Assembly (NCBI RefSeq): GCF_020523825.1
Contig: NZ_JAJALK010000001.1
Location: 558,001 to 622,000 of the forward strand
Source of the DNA: Methylobacterium brachiatum
GTDB taxonomy: Bacteria > Pseudomonadota > Alphaproteobacteria > Rhizobiales > Beijerinckiaceae
DNA: 64,000 bases
Reading direction: 5' to 3'
The notes beneath the pieces were generated by a model. The model saw nothing but the letters and a program-made list of their open reading frames with translations. It made no database searches and had not been told where the DNA came from. Both the position numbers and the translations under genes were made by a program. Shown in pieces: positions 1 to 10,321 of this stretch; the first letter of the stretch is position 1, and each line of letters begins with the position of its first letter.

Positions 1-1
1 C

Positions 2-33
2 AAAAGAAAAGGGGCCGCCTCGCGGCGACCCCC
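2..33 (-). terminator. Rho-independent terminator of groS-groL
   Basis: Read on the minus strand, a GC-rich hairpin (arms 11-19 and 24-32, loop of four bases, one mismatch) lies just after the groL stop at 61. It is followed by a run that is nearly all T (10 down to 2). This is the classical intrinsic terminator shape and fits the end of the groS-groL transcript. Confidence 0.75.
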
Positions 34-60
34 TTCCTCGTCTCGACGAATGGCGTGGAC

Positions 61-1773
<1,713 letters not shown>

Positions 1774-2064
1774 TCAGAGAGCGACGACGCCCATGATGTC
1801 GGATTCCTTCATGATCAGGAGGTCCTGACCGTCGATCTTGACCTCGGTGCCGGACCACTTGCCGAACAGGACGCGGTCGCCGGCCTTGACGTCGAGCGCG
1901 TTGACGCGGCCCTGCTCGTCGCGAGCGCCGGGGCCGACGGCGACGATCTCGCCTTCCTGCGGCTTCTCCTTGGCGGTGTCCGGAATGATGATGCCGCCCT
2001 TGGTCTTCTCCTCGCTCTCGATGCGACGGACGACCACGCGGTCGTGCAGCGGACGGAACTTCAT
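1774..2064 (-). CDS. groS: Co-chaperonin GroES
   Basis: Lid subunit of the GroEL chamber, 96 residues, the normal length. It begins with the family's [11 protein letters not shown] strand. The mobile loop around [14 protein letters not shown], which contacts GroEL, lies at residues 23-36. I chose the ATG at 2064 because it gives the conserved N terminus. The open frame continues upstream to 2241, but that stretch is unlike the family and would run across the CIRCE operator. First gene of groS-groL. Confidence 0.98.
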   Translation of the reverse strand: MKFRPLHDRVVVRRIESEEKTKGGIIIPDTAKEKPQEGEIVAVGPGARDEQGRVNALDVKAGDRVLFGKWSGTEVKIDGQDLLIMKESDIMGVVAL

Positions 2065-2135
2065 GAGCTGCCCTCTTGCTTCAGGTCTGCAGTTGGCGTT
2101 GATGCGGCCTGCGGGACCGCTTCCAAACCCGACTG

Positions 2136-2162
2136 TTAGCACTCTGTCTTGGCGAGTGCCAA
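2136..2162. promoter_or_regulatory. CIRCE operator (HrcA binding site) upstream of groS
   Basis: TTAGCACTC, nine bases, then GAGTGCCAA: one mismatch from the consensus inverted repeat TTAGCACTC-N9-GAGTGCTAA. It lies 72 bp before the groS ATG. CIRCE is the established binding site of the HrcA repressor, so heat-shock control by HrcA is inferred. On the minus strand TTGGCA within the operator, followed after 17 bases by CTAACA, could be the -35 and -10 of the promoter; that is a guess. hrcA itself is not in this window. Confidence 0.9.
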
Positions 2163-2273
2163 TGACGGCGGCGAGATAGCCCTCGCCTGGTTCCGAGTCA
2201 AGGCTGTCGCACCCGCGCGCGACGGCGCGATGACGCGACATCAGCCTCCATTTCCCACGGACAACGCGCTCTC

Positions 2274-3260
2274 ATGCTGAGCCTGCACGGACCCGACGGC
2301 GCGGTTGCGCTGGACCTCGGCGGACCGATTCCCGGCAACGCCGTCTGGCTCGACCTGAACGATCCGAGTTCCGAGGAAGCCGCCGCCGTCGAGGCGGCGA
2401 CCGGTCTGCGCGTGCCGTCCCGGGCGGCGCTGTCGGAGGTCGAATCCTCCAGCCGGCTACGGCGGGTGAAGGGCGGCCTGTCGCTGTCGACGCCGATGAT
2501 CACCTTCGAGCGCAGCGAGTCGCAGCTGAAGCCGCTCGGCTTCCTCCTGTCGAAGGACCACCTCGTCACCATCCGGTTCCACGAGCTGCGCGCGGTGGAC
2601 TCGGCCCAGAAACGGATCGCCGACGGCGACGGCAGCGTATCCCCGAGCGAGATCTTCCTGGTCATCCTGGAGGAGCTAGTCGACAGCCTGGCGGACGCCC
2701 TCGAGGACATGGCCTCTGAGCTCGATCAGCTCTCGACGCGCATCTTCGACTTCGACCTGCGCGGCGCGAATCGCCGCCGGATGGAGAGCCCGCCGCCGCG
2801 CCGCCGCGACCTGGCGCTGCGGCGGATCCTGCGCGGGATCAGCAACCGCGGGAAGGTGCTGGGGAAGATCCGCGCCAGCTTGCTCGGCCTCGAGCGGATC
2901 GTACCGTTCGTGTCGGCCGCCTGCGACGGGCTCGGGCTGCCGGAGGACGGGCGCTTCGAGACGATTCGGCGGGATATCGAATCCCTCGACGAGTTCGAGA
3001 CACGGCTGGCCGAGAACGTTCAGTTCCTCCTCGACGCGACGCTCGGGCTCATCAACATCGAGCAGAACAACGTTTTCCGCGTCCTCACCGTCGTTTCGGT
3101 GGTGGGCGTACCGCCGACCCTGATCGCCTCGATGTACGGCATGAACTTCAAACACATGCCCGAACTGGACTGGGCCTACGGCTACCCTTACGCGCTCGGC
3201 CTGATCCTGTTCAGCGCCTTGGCGCCAATCGTGTACTTCCGGATACGCGGCTGGTTCTGA
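2274..3260 (+). CDS. corA: CorA-family magnesium/divalent cation transporter
   Basis: Inner-membrane pentameric channel for Mg2+ (Co2+, Ni2+). The 328-residue protein has a long soluble N-terminal part that is predicted helical from about residue 120. Two C-terminal membrane segments follow (about 265-288 and 304-328). The first ends in the diagnostic YGMNF, with GMN at 289-291. The length is typical. It is transcribed divergently from groS, with about 210 bp between them. ZntB-type zinc transporters share the fold and the GMN motif, so substrate choice between Mg2+ and Zn2+ is not proven; the sequence around GMN is CorA-like. Confidence 0.9.
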   Translation: MLSLHGPDGAVALDLGGPIPGNAVWLDLNDPSSEEAAAVEAATGLRVPSRAALSEVESSSRLRRVKGGLSLSTPMITFERSESQLKPLGFLLSKDHLVTIRFHELRAVDSAQKRIADGDGSVSPSEIFLVILEELVDSLADALEDMASELDQLSTRIFDFDLRGANRRRMESPPPRRRDLALRRILRGISNRGKVLGKIRASLLGLERIVPFVSAACDGLGLPEDGRFETIRRDIESLDEFETRLAENVQFLLDATLGLINIEQNNVFRVLTVVSVVGVPPTLIASMYGMNFKHMPELDWAYGYPYALGLILFSALAPIVYFRIRGWF

Positions 3261-3456
3261 TATTCGCACCTACGTTTGGATCGTTTGCCGGAGGTTCCCC
3301 GAAAATCTCGGAATACTAGAAGTACAAGAGTTCAAAAATTCGCATTTCTGTCTTGCGCGCCGTAATCTAAGCCGGCACCGTTTCTGAATTCGGCAAGTTA
3401 GGTCAAAATTAACGTACTATGCGCTAGGTTTCCGCTCGAGAAGCGCGAGCAGTGAT

Positions 3457-4917
3457 ATGTTCAAAAAATCGGTTTACAGCGAGTCGCAGGCCAAGCTCGA
3501 CGCCTTGAATCGGTCGCTGGCCATCATCGAATTCTCGATGGACGGCCAGGTTCTCGATGCCAACGAGAACTTCCTTAAATTGATGAAGTACACGCTCGCG
3601 GATGTCCGCGACAAGCACCATCGCATCTTCGTCGACCCGGCCTTTGCCAAGAGCGCGGAATACACGGATTTCTGGGCGAAGCTGAAGGACGGGCAATACG
3701 TCACCGGCGAGTTCCTGCGCCTCGACAAGGACGGGTCGGAGGTTTGGCTGGAAGCGACCTACAATCCGGTGCTCGATGCCCGCGGCAAGCCGGTGAAGGT
3801 GGTCAAGTTCGCCGCCGACATCTCGGCCAAGAAGAATGACATCGACCGCCTGATGTCGATGATCGACAACATGCCGGTTGCGGTGATGACCGCTGATCCG
3901 CGCAACGATTTCAAGATCAACTACCTGAACACGACCTCGCGCAAGACGTTGGCGCCCCTGGAGCAATACCTGCCGATCAAGGTCGACGAGATGGTCAACA
4001 ACTCGTTCGACGTGTTCCACAAGAACCCGCACCACCAGCGCAACATGCTGGCGGATGCGAGCCGGCTGCCGCACCGGACCAAGATCAAGGTCGGCCCGGA
4101 GACGCTCGACCTGCAGGTCACCGCCGTCAACGATCGGAAGGGCCGGTATATCGGACCGATGCTGACTTGGGCGGTCGTGTCCGCGCAGGTGAACATGGCC
4201 ACCGACGTGAGCCGCGTCGTCGACGCCGTCGGGTCGGCGGTCCGCGACATGCAGCACTCGGCCGAGGGGCTGACGCAGTCGGCGGATTCCGCACGCCAGA
4301 AGGCCTCGTCGGTCGCGTCGAATTCCGAGCAGATGAACGGTGCGATCCAGGAGATCTCCGGCCAGGTCGGGCGGGTCTCGGAGCGCGCTCGGCAGATCGC
4401 CATCCAGGCCGAGACCACGGACGCGACGATGCGGCAGCTGGCCGAGAACGCCCGCGAGGTCGACGCGGTCGTGAGCATGATCAAGTCGATCGCCGGCCAG
4501 ACCAACCTGCTGGCGCTGAACGCCACGATCGAGGCGGCCCGGGCCGGTGCCGCCGGGCGGGGCTTCGCGGTGGTCGCCAGCGAGGTCAAGGCTCTAGCCG
4601 AACAGACCGCCAAGGCCACGGGGGAGATCACCCAGCAGGTGGCGGCGATCCAGAACGCCACCGGCGAGGCGGTCGGGGCGATCGAGATGATCACCGCCGC
4701 CGTGGCCGAACTCTCGACGCTGACCCTGGCGATGGCCAGCGCCGTCGAGGAGCAGGCGGTCTCGACCCACGAGATGTCCGGCAATATCGGCGGAGTCTCG
4801 CAGGCCGCCAATGCCACTGGTCAACTGGCGGAGGCCGTCCTGGGCGTCGCCGAGAGCCTGGCCGTCCACTCCTCGGATCTCGCGGAGAGCATCGACCGGT
4901 TCATGAAATCCGCCTGA
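3457..4917 (+). CDS. Soluble PAS-PAS methyl-accepting chemotaxis protein
   Basis: A cytoplasmic chemoreceptor of 486 residues that signals to CheA/CheW. PAS 1 spans about residues 15-125 and PAS 2 about 128-245. The signalling coiled coil runs from about 250 to the end, with the hairpin tip ([19 protein letters not shown]) near 345-363. I see no hydrophobic membrane segment and no HAMP domain, so it should sense an internal cue such as redox state, a flavin-bound signal or a metabolite. No che or flagellar gene lies nearby. The 196 bp upstream is noticeably richer in A and T than its surroundings and should hold its own promoter. The ligand is unknown. Confidence 0.93.
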   Translation: MFKKSVYSESQAKLDALNRSLAIIEFSMDGQVLDANENFLKLMKYTLADVRDKHHRIFVDPAFAKSAEYTDFWAKLKDGQYVTGEFLRLDKDGSEVWLEATYNPVLDARGKPVKVVKFAADISAKKNDIDRLMSMIDNMPVAVMTADPRNDFKINYLNTTSRKTLAPLEQYLPIKVDEMVNNSFDVFHKNPHHQRNMLADASRLPHRTKIKVGPETLDLQVTAVNDRKGRYIGPMLTWAVVSAQVNMATDVSRVVDAVGSAVRDMQHSAEGLTQSADSARQKASSVASNSEQMNGAIQEISGQVGRVSERARQIAIQAETTDATMRQLAENAREVDAVVSMIKSIAGQTNLLALNATIEAARAGAAGRGFAVVASEVKALAEQTAKATGEITQQVAAIQNATGEAVGAIEMITAAVAELSTLTLAMASAVEEQAVSTHEMSGNIGGVSQAANATGQLAEAVLGVAESLAVHSSDLAESIDRFMKSA

Positions 4918-5005
4918 GCCACCGGACGGGGGCAGGCCGCGGCATGAAACCCGCACGCGGCTTCCCCCGTTCCGTGGTTCGACCCGTCCGGACGGAGCTG
5001 AACCA

Positions 5006-5506
5006 ATCGCCTACGCCCTGACCAGAACCCTGCGGCCTGCCCTCATCACCCTCGCGTGCTGCGCGCCGGCCTTCGCCCTTGCCGAACCGGCGCGCCTCGC
5101 GCCGCCGGCCGGAAGCGTGTCGATCGCCAGCTTCGCCGCGCGGGGAGCGCAGATCTATACCTGCATCGCCGGGGAGGGGGCCCCGGTCTGGAGCGCCGCC
5201 AAGCCCGACGCGGACCTTGCCCAGCCGGATGGGCGCGTCGTCGGGCGCCATTTCGAGGGTCCGACCTGGGAGATCCAGGACGGGTCCCGGGTGGTCGGGT
5301 CGGTGATCGACCAGGCCCCGGCACCGCAACCGCACGCCGTCGCTTGGCTGATGCTCTCCGCCCACGCCACCGGATCGGGAATGCTCGCGGGGACACGCTA
5401 CGTGCTGCGCAGCGACACGGATGGCGGAGAGAAGCCGGCGGGCGGCTGCACGCCGGGACAGACGGTGCGCGTGCCCTACACCGCGACCTACACGTTCTAT
5501 CGCTGA
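5006..5506 (+). CDS. Secreted DUF3455 protein with an apparent AUC start codon
   Basis: A small protein of the DUF3455 family, whose members are exported and of unknown function. The first conventional start in this frame is a GTG at 5117, which would give 129 residues and remove any export signal. The frame is open upstream and encodes a clear signal peptide: a basic n-region (AYALTRTLRP), a hydrophobic core (ALITLACCAPAF) and a likely cleavage after ALA before EP. No ATG, GTG or TTG is in frame there. An ATC at 5006 sits 8 bases after a GGAG Shine-Dalgarno (4994-4997), which would give 166 residues. I infer initiation at AUC, or a sequence error at that codon. Confidence 0.75.
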   Translation: MAYALTRTLRPALITLACCAPAFALAEPARLAPPAGSVSIASFAARGAQIYTCIAGEGAPVWSAAKPDADLAQPDGRVVGRHFEGPTWEIQDGSRVVGSVIDQAPAPQPHAVAWLMLSAHATGSGMLAGTRYVLRSDTDGGEKPAGGCTPGQTVRVPYTATYTFYR

Positions 5507-5513
5507 GCGCGCG

Positions 5514-6227
5514 TCAGTCCCGGGCGAGTTGTGCCCGGCCGATGGCGAAGACCCGTCCGTCCCCGAGCAGATGCGCCGTGAACCCGTTCGGGAAGAGGCC
5601 TTCGATCGCCCGGTCGCGGACATTCAGCCCGCCCGCATAGGCGCCGAAGGCCGGCATCACCAGCCGGGTGCCGTCGGTGACGAAGCAGCGCCGGCGGACC
5701 GCCCGGCCGCGCATCGCGACCTTGCCGCAGGGATGGAGATGGCCCGCGATCTCGCCGATCACAGGTTCCGCGCTCGGCTCGTGGCGCAGGACCAGGCCGC
5801 CGAGGGTCAGCGCGTCGGCATAGCGGCCGCCCACGCCCTCGCTGACCGCGGCATCGTGGTTGCCGGCGATCCAGACCCAGTCCCGTCCCTCCTGCAGGGC
5901 CGCCACCATGGCCCGGTCGCCGGGCTCCATCCGCTCCGGCCCGCGGTCGTCGTGGAACGAATCGCCCAGGGCGACCACGCGAGCGGGATCGTGGCGGGTC
6001 ACAGCCTCGTGCAGGCAGGCCAGGGTCTCGCGGGTATCGTAGGGCGGCAGGAACTGGCCGGTGCGGGCTGCGTAGGACGACCCCTTCTCCAGGTGGAGGT
6101 CGGAGACGATCAGCGTGCGATGCTCCGGCAGCCATACGCCGCCGCACAGGTCCAGCATCAGGGTCTCGCCCGCCAGCAACAGGGTCGGGTGCTTGTGAGT
6201 CTTCTCGAGTCTCAGGCCGGCCGCCAA
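5514..6227 (-). CDS. pdeM: Ligase-associated DNA-damage-response phosphoesterase PdeM
   Basis: Calcineurin-like metallophosphoesterase of 237 residues, of the subfamily found beside an Lhr-like helicase, an ATP-dependent DNA ligase and an exonuclease. The metal-binding motifs are all visible: SDLH at 42-45, GDSFHDD at 88-94, GNHD at 122-125 and GHLH at 162-165. The start is a TTG at 6227; no ATG precedes the conserved region in frame. It lies 41 bp after the helicase gene on the same strand and is presumably cotranscribed. A nuclease role in repair is the family assignment, not shown here. The ligase and exonuclease partners are not in this window. Confidence 0.88.
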   Translation of the reverse strand: MAAGLRLEKTHKHPTLLLAGETLMLDLCGGVWLPEHRTLIVSDLHLEKGSSYAARTGQFLPPYDTRETLACLHEAVTRHDPARVVALGDSFHDDRGPERMEPGDRAMVAALQEGRDWVWIAGNHDAAVSEGVGGRYADALTLGGLVLRHEPSAEPVIGEIAGHLHPCGKVAMRGRAVRRRCFVTDGTRLVMPAFGAYAGGLNVRDRAIEGLFPNGFTAHLLGDGRVFAIGRAQLARD

Positions 6228-6268
6228 GATCGCATCCTCGGATTCGTCGGGGGAGGGCGGATCGCCGG

Positions 6269-8785
6269 TCAGGACAGAGCTTCCTGAAGAAGCTCGGCCT
6301 CCGCCTCGGCCAGGATCTCGTCGGCACCCTCGCCGTAGACCCGCTCACGCCCGATCTCGAGCATGACGGATACGGAGAGCGGCGAGACCCGGTCGAGAGC
6401 CCTGTGGATGATTCGCCCCTGGATGCGCTCTAGCATCATGCCGAGGCGCCTCACGTCGAGGAGTCCGGTTGCCGCATCCTGCCGCGCAGCCCGGAGCAGG
6501 AGGTGGTCGGGCTGGTGCTTGCGCAGCACGTCGTAGATCAGATCGGTTGAGATCGTGACCTGCCGGCCGGACTTCTTCAGGCCCGGATGGTGGCGCTCGA
6601 TCAGGCCGGCGATCACCGCGCATTGCCGGAAGGTGCGCTTCATCATCGCCGATTCGTCGAGCCACGCCTCGAGGTCGTCACCCAGCATGTCGACCGCGAA
6701 CAGGTCGCCGATGAAGTCGGGATCGAGCACGGCCCGCTCGGACACGTCCCGGGTGGTCCAGATCGCGATGCCGTAATCGTTCGCCGCGAAGCCGAGCGGG
6801 CGCAGCCCGTCGCGCTCCAGCCGGCGGGTGAGCAGCATGCCGAGCGTCTGGTGGGCCAGCCGGCCCTCGAACGGGAAGGCCGTGAGGTAATGGCGCTTGC
6901 CCCGGGGAAAGGTCTCGACGAGCAAATCGCGCTCGCCCGGCAGGACCGAGCGGCGGCGCTGCTGCTGCAGGTACTCGCCGATCTGCTTCGGAAGGCGGTC
7001 CCATTCGAACGGGTCGGCGATGATCGCCCGGACCCGCTCGGCCAGGAAGGTCGAGAGCGGAAACTTCGCGCCCGCATATGAGGGGATCGCCGGATCGGTG
7101 CCGAGCGGCGCGCGGGTCACCAGAGCCTCGTCCTCGGCCAGGCCCTCGAACCGCAGGGTCTCGCCGGCGAACAGGAAGGTGTCGCCGATCGTGAGCGTGT
7201 CGGCGAACTCGTCCTCGATCTCGCCGAGCACCCGTCCGCCCTTCGGCAGGACCGTGCCGGGCTTGCTCCGGAGCGTCCGGCCGAGCCGCACCCGCACCCG
7301 CGCCGCCTCGACGATCGTGCCGACATTCATCCGGTAGGCCTGGGCCGTCCGGGCGTCGCGCACCCGCCACAGCCCGTCGGGCCCGCGCAGGATCTTGGCG
7401 AAGCGCTCGTAGGCCCGCAGCGCGTAGCCGCCGGTGGCCACGTAATCGACGACCTGCTCGAAGGATTCCCAGGTCAGCCCCGCATAGGGCGACGCGGAGA
7501 CAATCTCCTCGTAGAGACCCAGCGGATCGAAGGCGTCGGCGCAAGCCATGCCGAGCACGTGCTGGGCGAGCACGTCGAGGGCGCCGAGCCGGGCGTCTGG
7601 GGTGTCCTGCGCGGCCTCCTCGACGGCGTCCAGGGCCGCCTGGCATTCCAGCATCTCGAAGCGGTTGCCCGGCACCAGATAGGCCTTCGACGGCTCGTCC
7701 ATCCGGTGGTTGGCCCGGCCGATCCGCTGCATGATCCGGCTCGCACCCTTGGGCGCCCCGACATTGACCACGAGATCGACATCGCCCCAGTCGATGCCGA
7801 GATCGAGGGTCGCGGTGCAGACGATCGCCCGCAGCTGGCCCGCCGCCATCGCGGCCTCGACGCGCCGGCGCTGCTGCGCATCGAGCGAGCCGTGGTGGAT
7901 CGCGATCGGCAGGGCGTCGTCGTTGAGCCGCCAGAGCTCCTGGAACGTGTACTCGGCCTGGAGCCGGGTGTTGACGAAGACCAGCGTGGTGCGGTGCGCA
8001 CGGACCAGGTCGTAGATCGCCGGCATCGAGTGCCAGGCCGTGTGCCCCGAGATCGGCAGCGACCGCCCGAGATCCAGCATGCGCAGGTCGGCCTTGGCGC
8101 CGCCCCGGACGGTGACGAGGTCGGCCATGGCGGGCGGCGAATCTGCGCGCTGCGGCACCAGATACTTGCGCAGCTCGTCCGGCTCACGGACCGTCGCGGA
8201 CAGGCCGATCGACGCCAGGTCCGGGCTGAGGCGGTGCAGCCGGGCAAGCGCCAGGGCCAGCAGGTCGCCGCGCTTCGAGGTCACGAGGGCGTGCAGCTCG
8301 TCGAGGATCACGCAGCGCAGCCCGGAGAAGAACGCGGCGGCGTCGCGATGGGCGATCAGCAGCGCCAGCTGCTCGGGCGTCGTGAGCAGGATGTCAGGCG
8401 GGCGGCTGATCTGCCGGGTGCGCTTGTGCGCGGGCGTATCGCCGGTCCGGGTCTCGACCCGCACGGGCAGCGCCATCTCGGCGATCGGCGTGTCGAGGTT
8501 GCGGGCGATGTCGACCGCGAGCGCCTTCAGCGGCGAGACGTAGAGGGTGTGCAGCCCCCTCGCGGCCTTGGGCTCGGCTTTGGCGGCTTCCCGTTCCGAG
8601 AGGGCGACGAGGCTCGGCAGAAACCCCGCCAGCGTCTTGCCGGCCCCCGTGGGTGCCACCAGGAGGGCCGAGCGGCCCGCCCGGGCGATCCGCAGCAGGT
8701 CGAGCTGGTGCGACCGGGGCGTCCAGCCATGCGCCGCGAACCACGCCCGGAAGGCCGGCGGCAGGATCTCTTGGGCGTCGCTCAG
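6269..8785 (-). CDS. Lhr-like ligase-associated DEXH-box DNA helicase
   Basis: Superfamily 2 helicase of the Lhr type, about 838 residues with the start proposed here. Walker A APTGAGKT lies at residues 44-51, motif II DELH at 162-165 and the arginine-finger motif QRIGRANHR in the second RecA domain. The C-terminal winged-helix/Lhr core follows. The first ordinary start in frame is a GTG at 8659, but that falls inside the Walker A strand and would delete the family's conserved N terminus (residues such as FRAWFAAHGWTPRSHQLDLL). The frame is open upstream, and the only sensible start is a CTG at 8785 that overlaps the TGA of the preceding hydrolase gene (CTGA). Translational coupling is inferred. 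Confidence 0.9.
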   Translation of the reverse strand: MSDAQEILPPAFRAWFAAHGWTPRSHQLDLLRIARAGRSALLVAPTGAGKTLAGFLPSLVALSEREAAKAEPKAARGLHTLYVSPLKALAVDIARNLDTPIAEMALPVRVETRTGDTPAHKRTRQISRPPDILLTTPEQLALLIAHRDAAAFFSGLRCVILDELHALVTSKRGDLLALALARLHRLSPDLASIGLSATVREPDELRKYLVPQRADSPPAMADLVTVRGGAKADLRMLDLGRSLPISGHTAWHSMPAIYDLVRAHRTTLVFVNTRLQAEYTFQELWRLNDDALPIAIHHGSLDAQQRRRVEAAMAAGQLRAIVCTATLDLGIDWGDVDLVVNVGAPKGASRIMQRIGRANHRMDEPSKAYLVPGNRFEMLECQAALDAVEEAAQDTPDARLGALDVLAQHVLGMACADAFDPLGLYEEIVSASPYAGLTWESFEQVVDYVATGGYALRAYERFAKILRGPDGLWRVRDARTAQAYRMNVGTIVEAARVRVRLGRTLRSKPGTVLPKGGRVLGEIEDEFADTLTIGDTFLFAGETLRFEGLAEDEALVTRAPLGTDPAIPSYAGAKFPLSTFLAERVRAIIADPFEWDRLPKQIGEYLQQQRRRSVLPGERDLLVETFPRGKRHYLTAFPFEGRLAHQTLGMLLTRRLERDGLRPLGFAANDYGIAIWTTRDVSERAVLDPDFIGDLFAVDMLGDDLEAWLDESAMMKRTFRQCAVIAGLIERHHPGLKKSGRQVTISTDLIYDVLRKHQPDHLLLRAARQDAATGLLDVRRLGMMLERIQGRIIHRALDRVSPLSVSVMLEIGRERVYGEGADEILAEAEAELLQEALS

Positions 8786-9738
8786 GCCAGAGCCATCAGG
8801 AAGCGGTCGATCAGCTCGAGGGCGCGCTCGCTCATCGCGCTCGGGTAGCGGGCGAAGACGTGGCAGCCGCCGGGATAGATCGCGGTGTGGCCGCCATTGC
8901 CGGCCGCCGCCCAGCGGGCCGACATGTACAGCGTGTCGTCGAGGAGCGGATCGGCGGTGCCGATGGTGAACAGGGCCGGCGGCAGGCCCTTCAGGTCGGC
9001 GTAGATCGGCGAGACGTCCGGCCGGCGCCGGTCGATCCCCTCGCGGACGTAGCCGTCGGCGAATTTGGTGAGATCGCGGGTGTTCACGACGAGGCGCTCG
9101 TCGCCCCAGTTGCGCACCGACGGGGTCAGGCCGAGGTCGTAGAACCCGGCATTGAGGTTGGCGCCGCGGAACGCGCGCGGCTGGTCATGCAGGTCGCGCA
9201 GGCGCAGCAGCACCATCACGGCGAGGTGGGCGCCGACCGATTCGCCGCCGATCGTCAGCGCATGGATCCCGAACTCGGCCCGGCCCGGCCCGGCGAGCCA
9301 CAGGGCCGCGGCCTCGCAGTCGAGCAGGGCGGCGGGGTAGGGATGTTCGGGGGCGAGCCGGTACTCCACCGACAGCACGACGAAGCCGCAGGCATCGGCG
9401 ATGCGCTCGAGCCACGGATCCTGCTCGTCGGCGGCGCCCCAGACCCAGCCGCCCCGGTGAATGTGGAGATAGGCGCCGCGCAGCTTCGCCGGGGCCTTCG
9501 GGCGGATGACCCGGAGCTTGAGCGGGCCGGCGGGCCCCTCGATGGTCAGCCACTCGGCCCGGGCGCTGTGCGGCATCGCCGGCGCGGCCTTGGTGCCGGC
9601 GCGACGGCGGGCGCGCACCTCCTCGATGGGCAGCGACCAGGGGTCGGGCAGGGCGGCGTGAGCCGCGACGATCTCGGCATTCAGCCGAAGCGTCTCCGGA
9701 TCGATCGTCGCCGGGTCGAACAGGGCGTGGTCGATCAT
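8782..9738 (-). CDS. Alpha/beta hydrolase, hormone-sensitive-lipase-like esterase
   Basis: Carboxylesterase-type enzyme of 318 residues. The nucleophile motif GESVG (Ser167) and the likely Asp263 and His293 complete the triad. The oxyanion-hole motif, normally HGGG, reads HRGGW at 94-98, so one glycine is replaced by arginine. That variant occurs in some family members, but its effect is unknown. First gene of a three-gene run with the Lhr helicase and PdeM: its stop overlaps the proposed helicase start. There is no signal peptide, so it should be cytoplasmic. The substrate cannot be told from sequence. Confidence 0.88.
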   Translation of the reverse strand: MIDHALFDPATIDPETLRLNAEIVAAHAALPDPWSLPIEEVRARRRAGTKAAPAMPHSARAEWLTIEGPAGPLKLRVIRPKAPAKLRGAYLHIHRGGWVWGAADEQDPWLERIADACGFVVLSVEYRLAPEHPYPAALLDCEAAALWLAGPGRAEFGIHALTIGGESVGAHLAVMVLLRLRDLHDQPRAFRGANLNAGFYDLGLTPSVRNWGDERLVVNTRDLTKFADGYVREGIDRRRPDVSPIYADLKGLPPALFTIGTADPLLDDTLYMSARWAAAGNGGHTAIYPGGCHVFARYPSAMSERALELIDRFLMALA

Positions 9739-9938
9739 GCTGGGTCTCGTCCCGTCGGCTTTGTCCCGCGGCCATTCCCGGCATCTTGGCGGGACGGGTC
9801 TCGCTTGCCATCTCGGGTCCGTGGGTGAAACCCGCTAACGCCTGATCCGGGATCCGGTTTCGACGCGGTGTGGTGTGCCGGCCACGGTTCCGCCCGCTTC
9901 GTCGCCGATCCGGGTGCCCCTGGCTTCATGAGGACGCG

Positions 9939-10283
9939 ATGCTCGTCGATCACGACCGGCGCCGGCACGGTGCCCCGCCGCCGAATGGCACCTACGACGC
10001 GGAAACCTATCCGCCGCGGGCCTCCGCGCTGCGCCGATTCCTCGGCGGCTCGCCCGCCGGCGTGTTCCTGCGCCTGCTGTTCCTGTCGATGCTGGTCGGC
10101 GCCGGCATGTCGCTGCTCGGCCTCACGCCGGGCCGGCTGTTCTGGCGGATCTACGATTCGGCCCAGGCGCTGCTGGAGATCGGCCTCGCTTCCCTGCACG
10201 ATTTCGGCGGCTGGATCGTCGCCGGGGCCGTCGTGGTCATCCCGCTCTGGCTGATCTCCAGGCTGTTCGCGACGGCGCGCTGA
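9939..10283 (+). CDS. Small membrane protein, DUF6460-like
   Basis: A 114-residue protein with a polar N-terminal third and two hydrophobic segments (about residues 43-65 and 84-108), ending in a short basic tail. It resembles small hyphomicrobial inner-membrane proteins grouped as DUF6460. I started it at the ATG at 9939 because a GAGG lies just upstream; the frame opens earlier at 9870 with an arginine-rich stretch unlike the family. It lies 38 bp before the MATE exporter gene and may share its transcript. Function unknown. Confidence 0.7.
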   Translation: MLVDHDRRRHGAPPPNGTYDAETYPPRASALRRFLGGSPAGVFLRLLFLSMLVGAGMSLLGLTPGRLFWRIYDSAQALLEIGLASLHDFGGWIVAGAVVVIPLWLISRLFATAR

Positions 10284-10321
10284 GCGCATCGCAAATCGTC
10301 TGGGTCGGCTAGGGTTGCGGC

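Noticed and set aside
4167..5021. A plus-strand frame inside the chemoreceptor gene that runs into the next gap
   Set aside because: Overlaps a clear receptor in another frame. The translation is Arg-Gly-rich and has no family features.
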